Assembly: GCF_937123735.1 (NCBI RefSeq)
Contig: NZ_CAKZKL010000027.1
Location: 1-64,000 of the forward strand
Length of the DNA: 64,000 bases
Reading direction: 5' to 3'
DNA from: an uncultured Lentibacter sp.
GTDB taxonomy: Bacteria > Pseudomonadota > Alphaproteobacteria > Rhodobacterales > Rhodobacteraceae
Shown here one piece after another: positions 38,174-47,567 of this stretch. A program made the translations under genes and the position numbers. Positions within the stretch are counted from its first letter, which is position 1, and each line of letters starts with the position of its first letter. A model generated the notes under the pieces. That model was not told where the DNA came from. It was given only the letters and a program-made list of their open reading frames with translations, and made no database searches.

Positions 38174-38947
38174 ATGTCACTCAAGGGCAAAACCGCCGTC
38201 ATCACAGGTTCAAATTCAGGGATCGGCCTTGGGGTCGCTTGGGAAATGGCGCGGGCAGGGGCCGATGTGGTGCTGAATTCCTTCACCGACCGCGCAGAAG
38301 ACCATGAGCTGGCGGCGCAAATCGCTGCGCAAACGGGGGTATCAGCACGCTATATTCAGGCCGATATGTCCAAGGGCGCGGCCTGCCGCGCACTGATTGC
38401 GGCCGCAGGGCGCTGTGACATTCTGGTGAACAACGCAGGCATTCAGCATGTTGCCGCGATCGAGGCCTTTCCCACCGAAACATGGGACGCCATCATTGCC
38501 ATCAATCTCAGCTCTGCTTTTCACACTACCGCCGCAGCGCTGCCCATGATGCGCCAAGCCGGTTGGGGGCGTGTGATCAACATCGCCTCCGCCCACGGGC
38601 TGACGGCCTCGCCCTATAAGGCGGCTTATGTCGCGGCGAAACATGGTGTTGTGGGCCTGACCAAGACCACGGCTCTGGAGACAGCCGAAGAGCCGATCAC
38701 AGCCAATGCAATTTGCCCCGGCTATGTGCTCACACCGCTGGTCGAGGCTCAAATTCCGGATACGATGAAGGAATATGACATGAGCCGCGAGGATGTGATC
38801 CGCAATGTCATGCTCACGCGCCAGCCGTCAAAAGAGTTTGCCACCGTTGAACAGCTTGGCGGCACGGCGGTGTTTTTGGCGTCTGAAGCCGCTGCCCAGA
38901 TCACCGGCACAACCTTATCCGTCGACGGCGGCTGGACCGCGCTGTGA
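38174..38947 (+). CDS. bdhA: 3-hydroxybutyrate dehydrogenase
   Basis: A 257-residue short-chain dehydrogenase that interconverts 3-hydroxybutyrate and acetoacetate with NAD, feeding polyhydroxybutyrate turnover. It has TGSNSGIGLG (cofactor loop), NNAGIQHV, active-site Tyr and Lys in YVAAKHG, and the C-terminal TLSVDGGWTAL. The start MSLKGKTAVITG at 38174 is family-typical; the upstream frame is not. A terminator upstream could make its leader regulated. Confidence 0.93.
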   Translation: MSLKGKTAVITGSNSGIGLGVAWEMARAGADVVLNSFTDRAEDHELAAQIAAQTGVSARYIQADMSKGAACRALIAAAGRCDILVNNAGIQHVAAIEAFPTETWDAIIAINLSSAFHTTAAALPMMRQAGWGRVINIASAHGLTASPYKAAYVAAKHGVVGLTKTTALETAEEPITANAICPGYVLTPLVEAQIPDTMKEYDMSREDVIRNVMLTRQPSKEFATVEQLGGTAVFLASEAAAQITGTTLSVDGGWTAL

Positions 38948-38961
38948 CAGGGCGCGCGCCC

Positions 38962-39702
38962 TCAGGGCTGTGACGCGCCGCCGTTGGCTGGCGGGCTGGA
39001 AGGGTCTTTTGCATTGGGATAGACCAGCCCAGCAGAGATCACGAGCTTGGCCGCATCCTCCACGCTCATATCAAGCTCGATCACATCGGCCCGTGGCACA
39101 AACAGCAAAAAGCCTGATGTCGGGTTTGGGGTCGTGGGCAGGAAAATACTCATCAAGCCGCCGTCAACATCCGATTTTGCGGCGATTTCGCCTTTGGCAT
39201 GGGTCGAGACAAACCCTATCGCCCAGATGCCCTTGCGGGGATATTCGATCAGGCAGGCCTTCTCAAAACTGCGCTCGGATTGAGCAAAGATCGTTTCGGC
39301 TATCTGCTTCACGCCATTATAGATAGAGCGCACCACCGGCACGCGCTCCAGAAGGCCCTCGGCGTAGCGAATGAGTGAGCGCCCCAAGAGGCCCTTGGCA
39401 AGCCAGCCCACAAATATCGTGAAAAAGAAAAACACGAACACACCGACACCACGGATGTTGATGTGGATCCAATCGTCTGTGCCCAAAGTCCGCCCAAACC
39501 AGCGGTTGACCAGCTGCTCGGGGTGGTAGTTGAATGGCACAAAGGGCATCACAAACCCATCAACCCAACCGATAAAGCTCCACAAGAGCCAGAGTGTGAA
39601 GGCCACAGGCGCGATCACGATCAGACCGGTGAAAAACGAGGCCCGCAAACCGGCAAACAGGCTGCGGCGCTTGTGGGTTTCTTCATCAAATGGTGTTGTC
39701 AT
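38962..39702 (-). CDS. DUF502 domain membrane protein
   Basis: A 246-residue protein of the DUF502 family, function unknown. Two membrane segments are near residues 21-45 and 83-107. A soluble domain follows with the family stretch VPVVRSIYNGVKQIAET and LPTTPNPTSGFLLFVP. It is convergent with bdhA and probably monocistronic. Confidence 0.92.
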   Translation of the reverse strand: MTTPFDEETHKRRSLFAGLRASFFTGLIVIAPVAFTLWLLWSFIGWVDGFVMPFVPFNYHPEQLVNRWFGRTLGTDDWIHINIRGVGVFVFFFFTIFVGWLAKGLLGRSLIRYAEGLLERVPVVRSIYNGVKQIAETIFAQSERSFEKACLIEYPRKGIWAIGFVSTHAKGEIAAKSDVDGGLMSIFLPTTPNPTSGFLLFVPRADVIELDMSVEDAAKLVISAGLVYPNAKDPSSPPANGGASQP

Positions 39703-39868
39703 GCGTGATCATATCCCGAAATACTGCTTCAGATGTAGGGTCTGGCGCAGGGTTACACAATCGTTAAAGCGCTTTGTTTCTCATGGTTTTTGAATAGAGC
39801 GCCCGGGCTGGCATCCTGTGTGGTTTCTGTGCAGTTCCTGTGCCTTCCAGAAGCCTCCTGCACAGGGT

Positions 39869-40786
39869 TTAAGCATCTTCCGGTTGCATCAGCGCACAGG
39901 CAATCTGCGCAGCCAGGCGCGCGTTGTTCATGACCAGTGCAATATTGGTCATCAAGGAGCGCCCATCTGTGAGTTCAAAAATCCGGCCCAGCAAAAACGG
40001 GGTGACGGCCTTGCCGCTGATCCCTTGGGCCGCCGCCTCAGCCTGGGCTTGTGCGATCACCGGCGCCATAACCTGAAGGCTGATCTCATCCTCAAGCGGG
40101 ACGGGATTTGCAACAAGTTGTCCTCCCGGCAGCCCGAGGGCCTGGCGCAGTCCATGCGCCTTGGCGATCTCGGCAGGGCTGTCCATCCGCAACGGGGCCT
40201 TCACCCCCGAGTGGCGCGACCAGAAAGCCGGAAACGCATCCTGTCCATATGCGATCACCGGCACACCCAGTGTCTCCAGAACCTCCAGTGTCTTGGGAAT
40301 ATCCAGAATGGCCTTGGCCCCGGCCGCCACCACTGTCACCGGCGTTTGGGCCAGTTCCTGAAGATCTGCCGAAATGTCAAAGCTCAGCTCGGCCCCCTGA
40401 TGCACCCCGCCGATCCCTCCGGTGGCAAAAACCGAAATCCCCGCCAGCGCAGCGCCGATCATTGTGGCCGCCACTGTTGTGGCTCCGGTCTTGCCCGCGG
40501 CCATGCAAGCAGCCAGATCAGCGCGGCTTAACTTGGCAATATCGCCCGCCATGGCAAGCTGCTCTAGCTCGGCGTCTTCCAACCCAACATGCAGCCTCCC
40601 CTCCAAGACCGCAATGGTCGCTGGGGTGGCACCATGGGCGCGCACTTGCGCTTCAACCTCCCGCGCGGTTTGGATATTTTGGGGGTAGGGCATCCCGTGG
40701 GTGATGATTGTGCTCTCCAGCGCTACCAGCGGTGTCTTGTTGTCCAGAGCTTTTTGAACCTCTGATGAGAAAGTCATATCAAACAT
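39869..40786 (-). CDS. psuG: Pseudouridine-5'-phosphate glycosidase
   Basis: Splits pseudouridine 5'-phosphate into uracil and ribose 5-phosphate, the second step of pseudouridine breakdown. About 305 residues with VALESTIITHGMPYPQN near the start, then FATGGIGGVHQGAE and CNPV-type segment VANPVPLEDE. Three in-frame ATGs (40795, 40786, 40777) compete. 40786 is favoured because AGGAG lies 9 bases upstream. It overlaps the end of psuK by 8 bases. Confidence 0.94.
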   Translation of the reverse strand: MFDMTFSSEVQKALDNKTPLVALESTIITHGMPYPQNIQTAREVEAQVRAHGATPATIAVLEGRLHVGLEDAELEQLAMAGDIAKLSRADLAACMAAGKTGATTVAATMIGAALAGISVFATGGIGGVHQGAELSFDISADLQELAQTPVTVVAAGAKAILDIPKTLEVLETLGVPVIAYGQDAFPAFWSRHSGVKAPLRMDSPAEIAKAHGLRQALGLPGGQLVANPVPLEDEISLQVMAPVIAQAQAEAAAQGISGKAVTPFLLGRIFELTDGRSLMTNIALVMNNARLAAQIACALMQPEDA

Positions 40787-41678
40787 AGTTTTCATCTCCT
40801 GCCACATATTTTGCTGCGATGTCTTGGGCGAACACAATGGCCGCATCACGGCTCTTGCCCTGCCGCTCGGCGGCAATATGGGCCGCCATGAATGTGTCCC
40901 CCGCGCCAGTGATCCTTGTCGGGGTCACGCGCGCTGGACCAGCTTCAAAACAAGCGTCCGCACAGGCATCACAGGCCAGCTCTGCGCCATTGGTAACAAC
41001 CACACGGCGCGCACCGGCGTCTAGCAGGGCCATGGCCCCGGCTTTGGCGGTGTTGAGCGCGGGCTTGGCGCTGATCAAGCGGGCTTCTTCAAGGTTGATA
41101 TAAAGCGTCGCGCCCTTATGCCCTATCACCCTGCGCAAACGGGCGGCTTTTCCGGGCGAGGCGGGCGCAATGCGCAGATCGGCCTGCGCAAAAGCCGCGC
41201 TTTGGGCAATTTCGCTCAAGAGCGCCTCTGTGAGGTTTCCGTCAAGCGCTATCGCCCCTTGGAAGGGGTGGTCTGCATCTCCCAAGGTGCCGTCCAGCAA
41301 GGGGGTCAGAATAGCGCTGCCTGCCTCTTCAAGGGAATGCGCATCTGCGATGGCCGCAATCAGACCGTTTGCGCCCTCAATGGCCATATAACTATCGGTC
41401 GGGCGGGCGCTGAGATGGATGTGATCGCAGACAAGTCCCATCTGCTGGGCGGCCCGCAGCAGCTCGTCTCCGGCAGCGTCTCGCCCGAGCGCAGACAACA
41501 AAACCGGACGCAAGCCAAAGCGTGCCAATGTCATCGCAATATTCATCGCAACCCCGCCGGGGATACGGTGAATACGTCCCGGCACATCATTGCCCGCGAT
41601 CATGTCGCGCGGGCTGCGCCCGATGATGTCCCACAGGACGGAGCCAATACAGATGATATCTTCAGAGGGCGTTTGCAT
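40779..41678 (-). CDS. psuK: PfkB family kinase, probable pseudouridine kinase
   Basis: A 299-residue ribokinase-like enzyme. The N-terminal part has DIICIGSVLWDIIG and GGVAMNIAMTLARFG, and the C-terminal catalytic motif is TGAGDTFMAAHI with Asp as base. Direct overlap with psuG indicates it phosphorylates pseudouridine. The pair forms a complete two-step route to uracil and ribose 5-phosphate. No dedicated nucleoside transporter is adjacent. Confidence 0.9.
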   Translation of the reverse strand: MQTPSEDIICIGSVLWDIIGRSPRDMIAGNDVPGRIHRIPGGVAMNIAMTLARFGLRPVLLSALGRDAAGDELLRAAQQMGLVCDHIHLSARPTDSYMAIEGANGLIAAIADAHSLEEAGSAILTPLLDGTLGDADHPFQGAIALDGNLTEALLSEIAQSAAFAQADLRIAPASPGKAARLRRVIGHKGATLYINLEEARLISAKPALNTAKAGAMALLDAGARRVVVTNGAELACDACADACFEAGPARVTPTRITGAGDTFMAAHIAAERQGKSRDAAIVFAQDIAAKYVAGDENYV

Positions 41679-41751
41679 GGGGCTTCAATGCCTTTCTGAG
41701 CAAGCGATGACAATGGCAATGCGCAGGCCGTGTTAGCAAGACAATCAGGGC

Positions 41752-41780
41752 TTGCAAAGGGCAGGGCGCAGTTATATACG
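41752..41780 (+). promoter_or_regulatory. Candidate promoter of rpsB-tsf
   Basis: TTGCAA, 17-nt spacer, TATACG (within TTATATAC) about 120 bases before the rpsB start. The implied leader of about 110 nt is purine-rich and partly self-complementary (GGAGGCGGGCC, then GGGGGAG/CCTC). A leader of this kind would suit S2 feedback control, which is known for rpsB in other bacteria. Confidence 0.4.
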
Positions 41781-41899
41781 CGCGCCACTAACTTCGCAGA
41801 TGGAGGCGGGCCTATGGGGGAGACATCCTCATGCGTCCACCGGTTGAAGCTTCGCTTCTCTTCCCTCCATCAAGGCATAAACCGGAAAGGAAAAGAACA

Positions 41900-42670
41900 A
41901 TGGCTCTTCCCGAGTTCACATTGCGCCAGCTGCTTGAAGCGGGCGTTCACTTCGGCCACCAAACACAGCGCTGGAACCCGCGCATGGGCGAGTTCATCTA
42001 TGGTGCCCGCAACGGCATTCATATTTTGGACCTTACCCAAACCGTTCCCATGCTCGACGCCGCACTCAACGTTGTGCGCGAAACTGTCGCCAAGGGCGGA
42101 CGTGTGCTTTTTGTTGGCACCAAGCGCCAAGCGGCTCTGCCCGTGGCAGAAGCAGCCGAAAAATGCGCACAGTATTATATGAACCACCGCTGGCTCGGTG
42201 GCACGCTGACAAACTGGCAAACGGTTTCCCAATCCATCAACCGTCTGAAATCCATCGACGAGAAAATGGAAACAGGCTTTGACGGGCTGACCAAAAAAGA
42301 ACGCCTCGGCATGGAGCGCGATCAGGAAAAACTGCAAGCGTCCCTCGGCGGTATCCGCGAAATGGGCGGCGTGCCTGACCTGATCTTCGTCATTGACGTC
42401 AAAAAAGAAGCTCTGGCTGTTGCAGAAGCCAACAAACTGGGCATTCCCGTTGTGGCTGTGGTGGATACAAACTGCTCACCTGATGGTGTAGACTACATCA
42501 TCCCGGGCAACGACGATGCGGCCCGCGCGATTGCTCTTTACTGTGATCTTGTGGCCCGCGCGGCTCTGGACGGTATGTCCGCACAGCTTGGCAACGCCGG
42601 TGTTGATATTGGCGCAATGGCCGAAGCGCCAATGGAAGAGCTGGCAGCGGAAACACCTGCTGAAGCTTGA
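41900..42670 (+). CDS. rpsB: 30S ribosomal protein S2
   Basis: A 256-residue S2 protein starting [20 protein letters not shown], followed by [24 protein letters not shown] and [22 protein letters not shown] precedes the ATG; the longer frame upstream is leader. It is cotranscribed with tsf 71 bp downstream, the universal arrangement. Confidence 0.98.
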   Translation: MALPEFTLRQLLEAGVHFGHQTQRWNPRMGEFIYGARNGIHILDLTQTVPMLDAALNVVRETVAKGGRVLFVGTKRQAALPVAEAAEKCAQYYMNHRWLGGTLTNWQTVSQSINRLKSIDEKMETGFDGLTKKERLGMERDQEKLQASLGGIREMGGVPDLIFVIDVKKEALAVAEANKLGIPVVAVVDTNCSPDGVDYIIPGNDDAARAIALYCDLVARAALDGMSAQLGNAGVDIGAMAEAPMEELAAETPAEA

Positions 42671-42741
42671 GCTGACACTTCAATAACGCAGGCGCCAACA
42701 GGCGCCTGCAAAAACGCAATTTTGTTATGAGGAGAGCCAAG

Positions 42742-43617
42742 ATGGCGATCACAGCAGCATTGGTAAAAGAACTGCGCGACAGCACGGGCGCAGGCATGAT
42801 GGACGCGAAAAAAGCGTTGACAGAAACAGACGGCGACATGGATGCCGCAGTTGACTGGCTGCGCACCAAAGGCCTTGCGAAAGCGGCCAAGAAATCAGGC
42901 CGCACAGCAGCAGAAGGCCTTGTGGCCGTGAAAGTTGCCGGCGGTAAGGGCGTGGCAGTGGAAGTGAACTCCGAGACCGATTTTGTCGGGAAAAACGCCG
43001 AGTTCCAGGACATGGTTGGCAAAATCGCAACCGCAGCAACCGGTGTCTCCACTGTTGAAGAGCTCGCCGCAGCCGCTGTCGATGGCAAGCCAGTTTCAGA
43101 TATGATCACCGATAAGATTGCCACGGTTGGCGAGAACATGTCTTTGCGCCGCATGGCCTCCATCGAGGGCGAAAGTGTCGTGTCATATGTTCACAACGCG
43201 GCCACGGATGGCATGGGTAAAATTGGTGTTCTTGTCGCCATGAGCGGTGGCAACGAAGGCTTTGGCAAGCAAATCGCGATGCATATCGCCGCTGCGCGCC
43301 CCGAAGCTCTGGACGAAGCTTCGCTTGATTCCGCATGGGTCGAAAAGGAACGCCAGGTTCAAATCGATATCGCCAAAGAATCAGGCAAGCCCGACGCAGT
43401 GATCGAGAAGATGATCGTTGGCCGTATGGCGAAATTCATGGCCGAAAACACGCTGCTTGGGCAAGCCTTCGTCGTGAACCCTGATCTGACCGTTGAGCAA
43501 GCCGCCAAAGAGGCTGGCGCAACCATCACCGGTTTCGTGCGTATGGAAGTTGGTGAGGGGATTGAGAAGAAGGAGGAAAACTTTGCTGAAGAAGTCGCGA
43601 AAGCGATGCAAGGCTGA
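42742..43617 (+). CDS. tsf: Elongation factor Ts
   Basis: A 291-residue guanine-exchange factor for EF-Tu. The N-terminal UBA-like domain has [18 protein letters not shown], followed by SETDFVGKN, both family signatures. GAGGAGAG lies before the ATG at 42742, so the Met five codons upstream is not used. It ends 28 bp before a strong terminator. Confidence 0.98.
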   Translation: MAITAALVKELRDSTGAGMMDAKKALTETDGDMDAAVDWLRTKGLAKAAKKSGRTAAEGLVAVKVAGGKGVAVEVNSETDFVGKNAEFQDMVGKIATAATGVSTVEELAAAAVDGKPVSDMITDKIATVGENMSLRRMASIEGESVVSYVHNAATDGMGKIGVLVAMSGGNEGFGKQIAMHIAAARPEALDEASLDSAWVEKERQVQIDIAKESGKPDAVIEKMIVGRMAKFMAENTLLGQAFVVNPDLTVEQAAKEAGATITGFVRMEVGEGIEKKEENFAEEVAKAMQG

Positions 43618-43645
43618 GGTTTTCTCATAAATCCGTTTACTTTTA

Positions 43646-43679
43646 ACAGCGTCACCAGACCGGTGACGCTGTTTTTTTA
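43646..43679 (+). terminator. Intrinsic terminator of rpsB-tsf
   Basis: Perfect 11-bp stem (ACAGCGTCACC / GGTGACGCTGT) with a 5-nt loop followed by seven T residues. Confidence 0.95.
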
Positions 43680-43703
43680 TCCTCTGCGGCACAAATTATT
43701 TAC

Positions 43704-43719
43704 CATAATATATATTATG
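43704..43719. repeat. 16-bp AT-rich perfect palindrome
   Basis: CATAATAT/ATATTATG lies between the two convergent terminators of tsf and gcdH. It is not part of either terminator stem. Confidence 0.6.
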
Positions 43720-43735
43720 CGCTAAATGGATAAAC

Positions 43736-43764
43736 GAAAAAGGGCCCCCGTGTGGAAGCCCTTC
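43736..43764 (-). terminator. Intrinsic terminator of gcdH
   Basis: On the reverse strand, AAGGGC and GCCCTT form a 6-bp stem around a GC-containing loop, followed by a run of T residues. It sits just after the gcdH stop codon. Confidence 0.75.
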
Positions 43765-43771
43765 TGAGTGG

Positions 43772-44995
43772 TTAGAAAAACGCCTGCAAGCCGGTTTGGG
43801 CGCGCCCGAGGATCAGCGCATGAACATCATGCGTGCCCTCATAGGTGTTGACCGTTTCCAAATTCATCGCGTGACGGATCACATGATACTCCAGCGTGAT
43901 GCCGTTGCCTCCGTGCATATCTCGGGATTGTCTTGCAATATCAAGCGCTTTGCCGCAATTGTTTCGCTTCAACAGCGAGATCATTTCTGGTGCGGCCTGC
44001 GCCTCGTCCATCAACCGGCCAAGGCGCAATGCGCTGTGAAGCCCCAGTGTGATCTCTGTTTGCATGTCCGCCAGTTTCTTCTGAAAAAGCTGCGTCTGCG
44101 CCAACGGGCGCTTGAATTGGTGCCGGTCCAAACCATACTGCAAGGCCGCGTGCCAGCAGAACTCCGCCGCCCCCATTGCCCCCCAAGCGATGCCATAGCG
44201 CGCCCGGTTCAAACATCCAAAAGGCCCCTTAAGCCCTTCAATATTGGGCAATAATGCGTCTTCACCCACCTCTACGCCATCCATCACGATCTCACCGGTG
44301 ACCGAGGCCCGAAGGCTCATTTTATTCTCAATCTTGGGGGCAGACAGGCCGCTCATACCCTTTTCCAGAACAAAGCCACGGATCTTGCCTCCATGCGCCT
44401 CAGACTTGGCCCAAACAACGAAGACATCCGCGATCGGCGCATTGGAAATCCACATTTTCGCGCCCGTGAGCTTATAGCCGGTGGCGGTCTTTTCCGCGCG
44501 GGTTTTCATGCCCGCCGGATCAGAGCCCGCATCTGGTTCAGTGAGACCAAAACACCCAATCAGTTCCCCTGCGGCCAAGCCAGGAAGATATTTTTTCCGT
44601 TGATCTTCAGAGCCATAGGCATAGATCGGATACATCACCAGCGAGCTCTGAACCGACATCATCGAGCGATACCCGCTGTCCACGCGCTCCACCTCACGGG
44701 CCACAAGCCCATAGGCGACATAGGAGCTCCCCAAGCCGCCGTATTGCTCGGGAACGGTGATTCCCAGCAGCCCCATATCGCCCATTTCTTTGAAGATTTC
44801 AGGGGCGACGGCCTCTTTGGCATAGGCATCTGTCACCCGCGGCATCAGCTTTTCCTGTGCATAGGCGCGGGCGCTGTCGGCCATCATGCGTTCGTCTTCG
44901 CCAAGCTCGGCTTGCAAGTTCAACGGGTCCTGCCAGTCAAACTTGCCCAATTCGGGGGCGTCTTTTGCTTTTAATTCAGGGGCTTGCTGGCTCAT
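43772..44995 (-). CDS. gcdH: Glutaryl-CoA dehydrogenase
   Basis: A 407-residue FAD acyl-CoA dehydrogenase that oxidatively decarboxylates glutaryl-CoA to crotonyl-CoA in lysine and tryptophan breakdown. [23 protein letters not shown] and catalytic Glu in YEGTHDVH match GCDH rather than short-chain dehydrogenases. The divergent LysR gene is its likely regulator, and a strong terminator follows. Confidence 0.95.
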   Translation of the reverse strand: MSQQAPELKAKDAPELGKFDWQDPLNLQAELGEDERMMADSARAYAQEKLMPRVTDAYAKEAVAPEIFKEMGDMGLLGITVPEQYGGLGSSYVAYGLVAREVERVDSGYRSMMSVQSSLVMYPIYAYGSEDQRKKYLPGLAAGELIGCFGLTEPDAGSDPAGMKTRAEKTATGYKLTGAKMWISNAPIADVFVVWAKSEAHGGKIRGFVLEKGMSGLSAPKIENKMSLRASVTGEIVMDGVEVGEDALLPNIEGLKGPFGCLNRARYGIAWGAMGAAEFCWHAALQYGLDRHQFKRPLAQTQLFQKKLADMQTEITLGLHSALRLGRLMDEAQAAPEMISLLKRNNCGKALDIARQSRDMHGGNGITLEYHVIRHAMNLETVNTYEGTHDVHALILGRAQTGLQAFF

Positions 44996-45043
44996 CTTTA
45001 TCTTCCGTGCGTTGGTTGCGATTTGGCTTTGTATAACATTCTG

Positions 45044-45070
45044 ATTTCGAATATAATAACGCTAATTTCG
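45044..45070. promoter_or_regulatory. Direct repeat ATTTCG in the gcdH-lysR spacer
   Basis: ATTTCG occurs at 45044-45049 and 45065-45070, 21 bp apart (two helical turns), in an AT-rich stretch between the divergent starts. This is a plausible LysR-type operator region. Confidence 0.35.
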
Positions 45071-45104
45071 CGTGTATTGATGCGTTTATGGAATGGGTGG
45101 CCAA

Positions 45105-46004
45105 ATGAGACGCAATATTCCCTCCTCGCAAGCCCTGCAAGCGCTTGACGCTTTGGCGCGGCTTGGCTCTGTGACCACTGCGGCCCAGGAGTTGAACCTC
45201 ACCCAAAGCGCGGTTTCGCGCCAACTGCAAACACTGGAAAGCCAGCTTGGCGTGGAGCTTTTCGTGCGCCGTGCGAAGCGGGTCGCGCTCACCTCTGCCG
45301 GCGCGCGCTATGCCAAAGAGGCTGCGCGCGCCCTTGATCTGCTCACCAATGCAGCCCTGCGCTTACAGACAAATCCGGAGGGTGGCACCCTCAATCTGGC
45401 TATATTGCCCACATTCGGAATGCGCTGGCTTCTGCCGCGCCTGCCCCGTTTCGGGCGCGCCCACCCCGATGTCACTGTCAATATGAACACGCGGTTGGCG
45501 CCGTTTGATTTCTCCACAAGCGATATGGATGCTGCCCTCAGCTATGGCAGCGGTGACTGGCCTGGTTGTCGGTCTATGTTGTTGGAAAAAGAAGCTGTTT
45601 TGCCTCTTGCCGCGCCGGAGCTTTTGGCCACCACACCGATAGAAACAGCCGCTGATCTCAAGCAGTTTCCCCTTTTACACATCCAGACCCGACCGGAAGC
45701 TTGGCGCGACTGGTTTTTGGCACATGGGGTTGAGAGCCAGGGGCTGGCGGGCACTCGCTATGACCAGTTTTCAACGATTTTACAAGCCGCGCGCCATGGG
45801 CTTGGCGTGGCCCTGCTCCCCGAATATCTGGCCCGCGAAGAGATCATGGAGGGCCGACTTGCGCTGGCTTTCGGGCGCCCTTCCCCCAGCCGTGGCAGCT
45901 ATTATCTTGTCTGGCCGCTGGAAAAGCATGATAGCCCCCCGCTCAGGGCGTTTCGCAACTGGCTGAAAGAGGAAATCGAGGGCGAAGACCTGCTGCCAAG
46001 ATAG
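45105..46004 (+). CDS. LysR family regulator, probable GcdR
   Basis: A protein of about 299 residues. The N-terminal winged HTH (SVTTAAQELNLTQSAVSRQLQ) is followed by a periplasmic-binding-like effector domain (LPTFGMRWLLPRLPRF). The overall form matches the GcvA-like LysR group that includes the glutarate regulator GcdR, and it is divergent from gcdH. The Met at 45105 or the one four codons earlier (45093) could be the start; the spacer hardly changes. Confidence 0.9.
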   Translation: MRRNIPSSQALQALDALARLGSVTTAAQELNLTQSAVSRQLQTLESQLGVELFVRRAKRVALTSAGARYAKEAARALDLLTNAALRLQTNPEGGTLNLAILPTFGMRWLLPRLPRFGRAHPDVTVNMNTRLAPFDFSTSDMDAALSYGSGDWPGCRSMLLEKEAVLPLAAPELLATTPIETAADLKQFPLLHIQTRPEAWRDWFLAHGVESQGLAGTRYDQFSTILQAARHGLGVALLPEYLAREEIMEGRLALAFGRPSPSRGSYYLVWPLEKHDSPPLRAFRNWLKEEIEGEDLLPR

Positions 46005-46062
46005 ACGGTTGCACTCGTTAACCGCCTTATGCGCTTTTGTCATGCGCGTTTGCCATATCTGC

Positions 46063-46121
46063 TGTGGGGCTGCCTGTAGGGCAACCTGTCCATACAGCAG
46101 TATGGACAGCACAGCCCCACA
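46063..46121. repeat. Nested perfect inverted repeat in convergent spacer
   Basis: An outer 10-bp stem TGTGGGGCTG (46063-46072) / CAGCCCCACA (46112-46121) encloses an inner perfect 10-bp stem CTGTCCATAC (46086-46095) / GTATGGACAG (46100-46109) with a 4-nt loop. There is no T tract. It lies between the 3' ends of the LysR gene and phoB. Confidence 0.8.
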
Positions 46122-46150
46122 CCGGCCCTGCACGCGCTCAACGTGCTGTG

Positions 46151-46840
46151 TCAGCCCAAGGCATAGCCCGCGCCGCGCACCGTGCGCAACGGATCAGAGC
46201 CGCCCCCCTGCATCAGGGCCTTGCGCAGCCGGCCGACATGCACATCCACCGTGCGGGTGTCGACATAGATGTCGCGCCCCCAGACCCGGTCAAGAAGCTG
46301 TTCGCGGCTCAGCACCCTGCCCTGATTTTCCAGAAAGGTGGATAGAAGGCGGAACTCGGTTGGCCCCAGTTTGATTGGCGTGCCCGCGCGGCTCACGCGG
46401 TGGCTGCCGGCATCGAGCAAAATATCCTCAAAGCTGAGTTCCTCACCGACCGAGGCAGGCCGCGTGCGGCGCAGCTCCTTGCGCACCCGCGCCATCAGCT
46501 CGGCCACAGAGTAAGGCTTGACCATGTAGTCATCGGCCCCTGTCTCAAGGCCGCGCACCCTGTCGAGTTCCTCTGAGCGCGCCGAGAGCATGATCACCGG
46601 CAGCGCCCGTGTCGACTTGCCGGATTTGAGACGGCGGCAGACCTCAAGACCCGACACATGAGGCAACATCCAGTCCAGCAAAACCAGATCGGGTATGGCC
46701 TCATGCGCCATCAAGAGAGCTTCTTCGCCATCGGCGGCCTCAAGCACATCAAAGCCCTCCGATTTCAGGTTATAGGCCAAAACCGCCCGCTGTGCGGGTT
46801 CGTCTTCAACCAGCAAAACAACGGGTTTTCCTGTGCTCAT
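46151..46840 (-). CDS. phoB: Phosphate regulon response regulator PhoB
   Basis: A 229-residue OmpR-type regulator. The receiver has Asp56 and the C-terminal winged helix contains LGPTEFRLLSTFLE and VDTRTVDVHVGRLRKAL. It binds Pho boxes when phosphorylated by PhoR. It overlaps phoU by 4 bases and ends the phoR-pst-phoU-phoB cluster. Confidence 0.97.
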   Translation of the reverse strand: MSTGKPVVLLVEDEPAQRAVLAYNLKSEGFDVLEAADGEEALLMAHEAIPDLVLLDWMLPHVSGLEVCRRLKSGKSTRALPVIMLSARSEELDRVRGLETGADDYMVKPYSVAELMARVRKELRRTRPASVGEELSFEDILLDAGSHRVSRAGTPIKLGPTEFRLLSTFLENQGRVLSREQLLDRVWGRDIYVDTRTVDVHVGRLRKALMQGGGSDPLRTVRGAGYALG

Positions 46841-47556
46841 GAGAGATCGCTTACATCTGAGTTGGTGGAGGTGATGTCGCCTTTGGTGCGGGCTTCATCG
46901 GGCTTCTGGCCGGTCACAAGATAGACCACCTGTTCGGCGATCGCGGTGACATGATCGCCCATGCGCTCGGTGTTTTTAGCGATGAAATGCAGGTGCATAC
47001 AGGCGCTGATATTGCGCGGATCTTCGAGCATGAATGTCAGAAACTCGCGGAAAAGCGCATTGTAAAGCTGGTCTATGTCGCGGTCGCGCTCGATCACATC
47101 CATCGCCAGTGTCGCATCCCGCTGAAGATAGGCATCGAGCGCATCCTTGAGCATGAGCTGCACATCGCGCGCCATACGGCGCAAGGAGACATGGGCCTCG
47201 TCGATCGCCTGGAGCTGAGCTAGAACGCTGGTGCGCTTGGCCATGTTTTTGGCATAGTCGCCGATCCGCTCGAGATTGGCCGATATTTTCAGAACCGAGA
47301 GCACAAGGCGCAGGTCAATCGCTGTGGGCGCGCGCAGGGCAATCAGCTGGGCCGCGTCATCATTGATCCGCTCTTCCAGCGCATCAATCACCACATCTTT
47401 GGCGCGCACCTCTTCGGCTTTTTCCTCATCCCGCGCCGCCAGCGCATCGGCGGCGTCCAGGATGGCCATTTCAACCAGCCCGCCCATTTTCATGATCTGG
47501 GTCTGGATGTCCTGGAGGTCGCGGTCAAAGGCAGAGGCGATATGTTGGTCGTTCAT
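46837..47556 (-). CDS. phoU: Phosphate signalling protein PhoU
   Basis: A 239-residue helical protein of two three-helix PhoU repeats, with acidic metal-binding segments (NLERIGDYAKNMAKR and HFIAKNTERMGDHVT). It couples Pst transport state to PhoR and keeps the regulon off at high phosphate. It lies 11 bases after pstB and overlaps phoB. Confidence 0.97.
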   Translation of the reverse strand: MNDQHIASAFDRDLQDIQTQIMKMGGLVEMAILDAADALAARDEEKAEEVRAKDVVIDALEERINDDAAQLIALRAPTAIDLRLVLSVLKISANLERIGDYAKNMAKRTSVLAQLQAIDEAHVSLRRMARDVQLMLKDALDAYLQRDATLAMDVIERDRDIDQLYNALFREFLTFMLEDPRNISACMHLHFIAKNTERMGDHVTAIAEQVVYLVTGQKPDEARTKGDITSTNSDVSDLS

Positions 47557-47567
47557 GGCAGTGCTCC

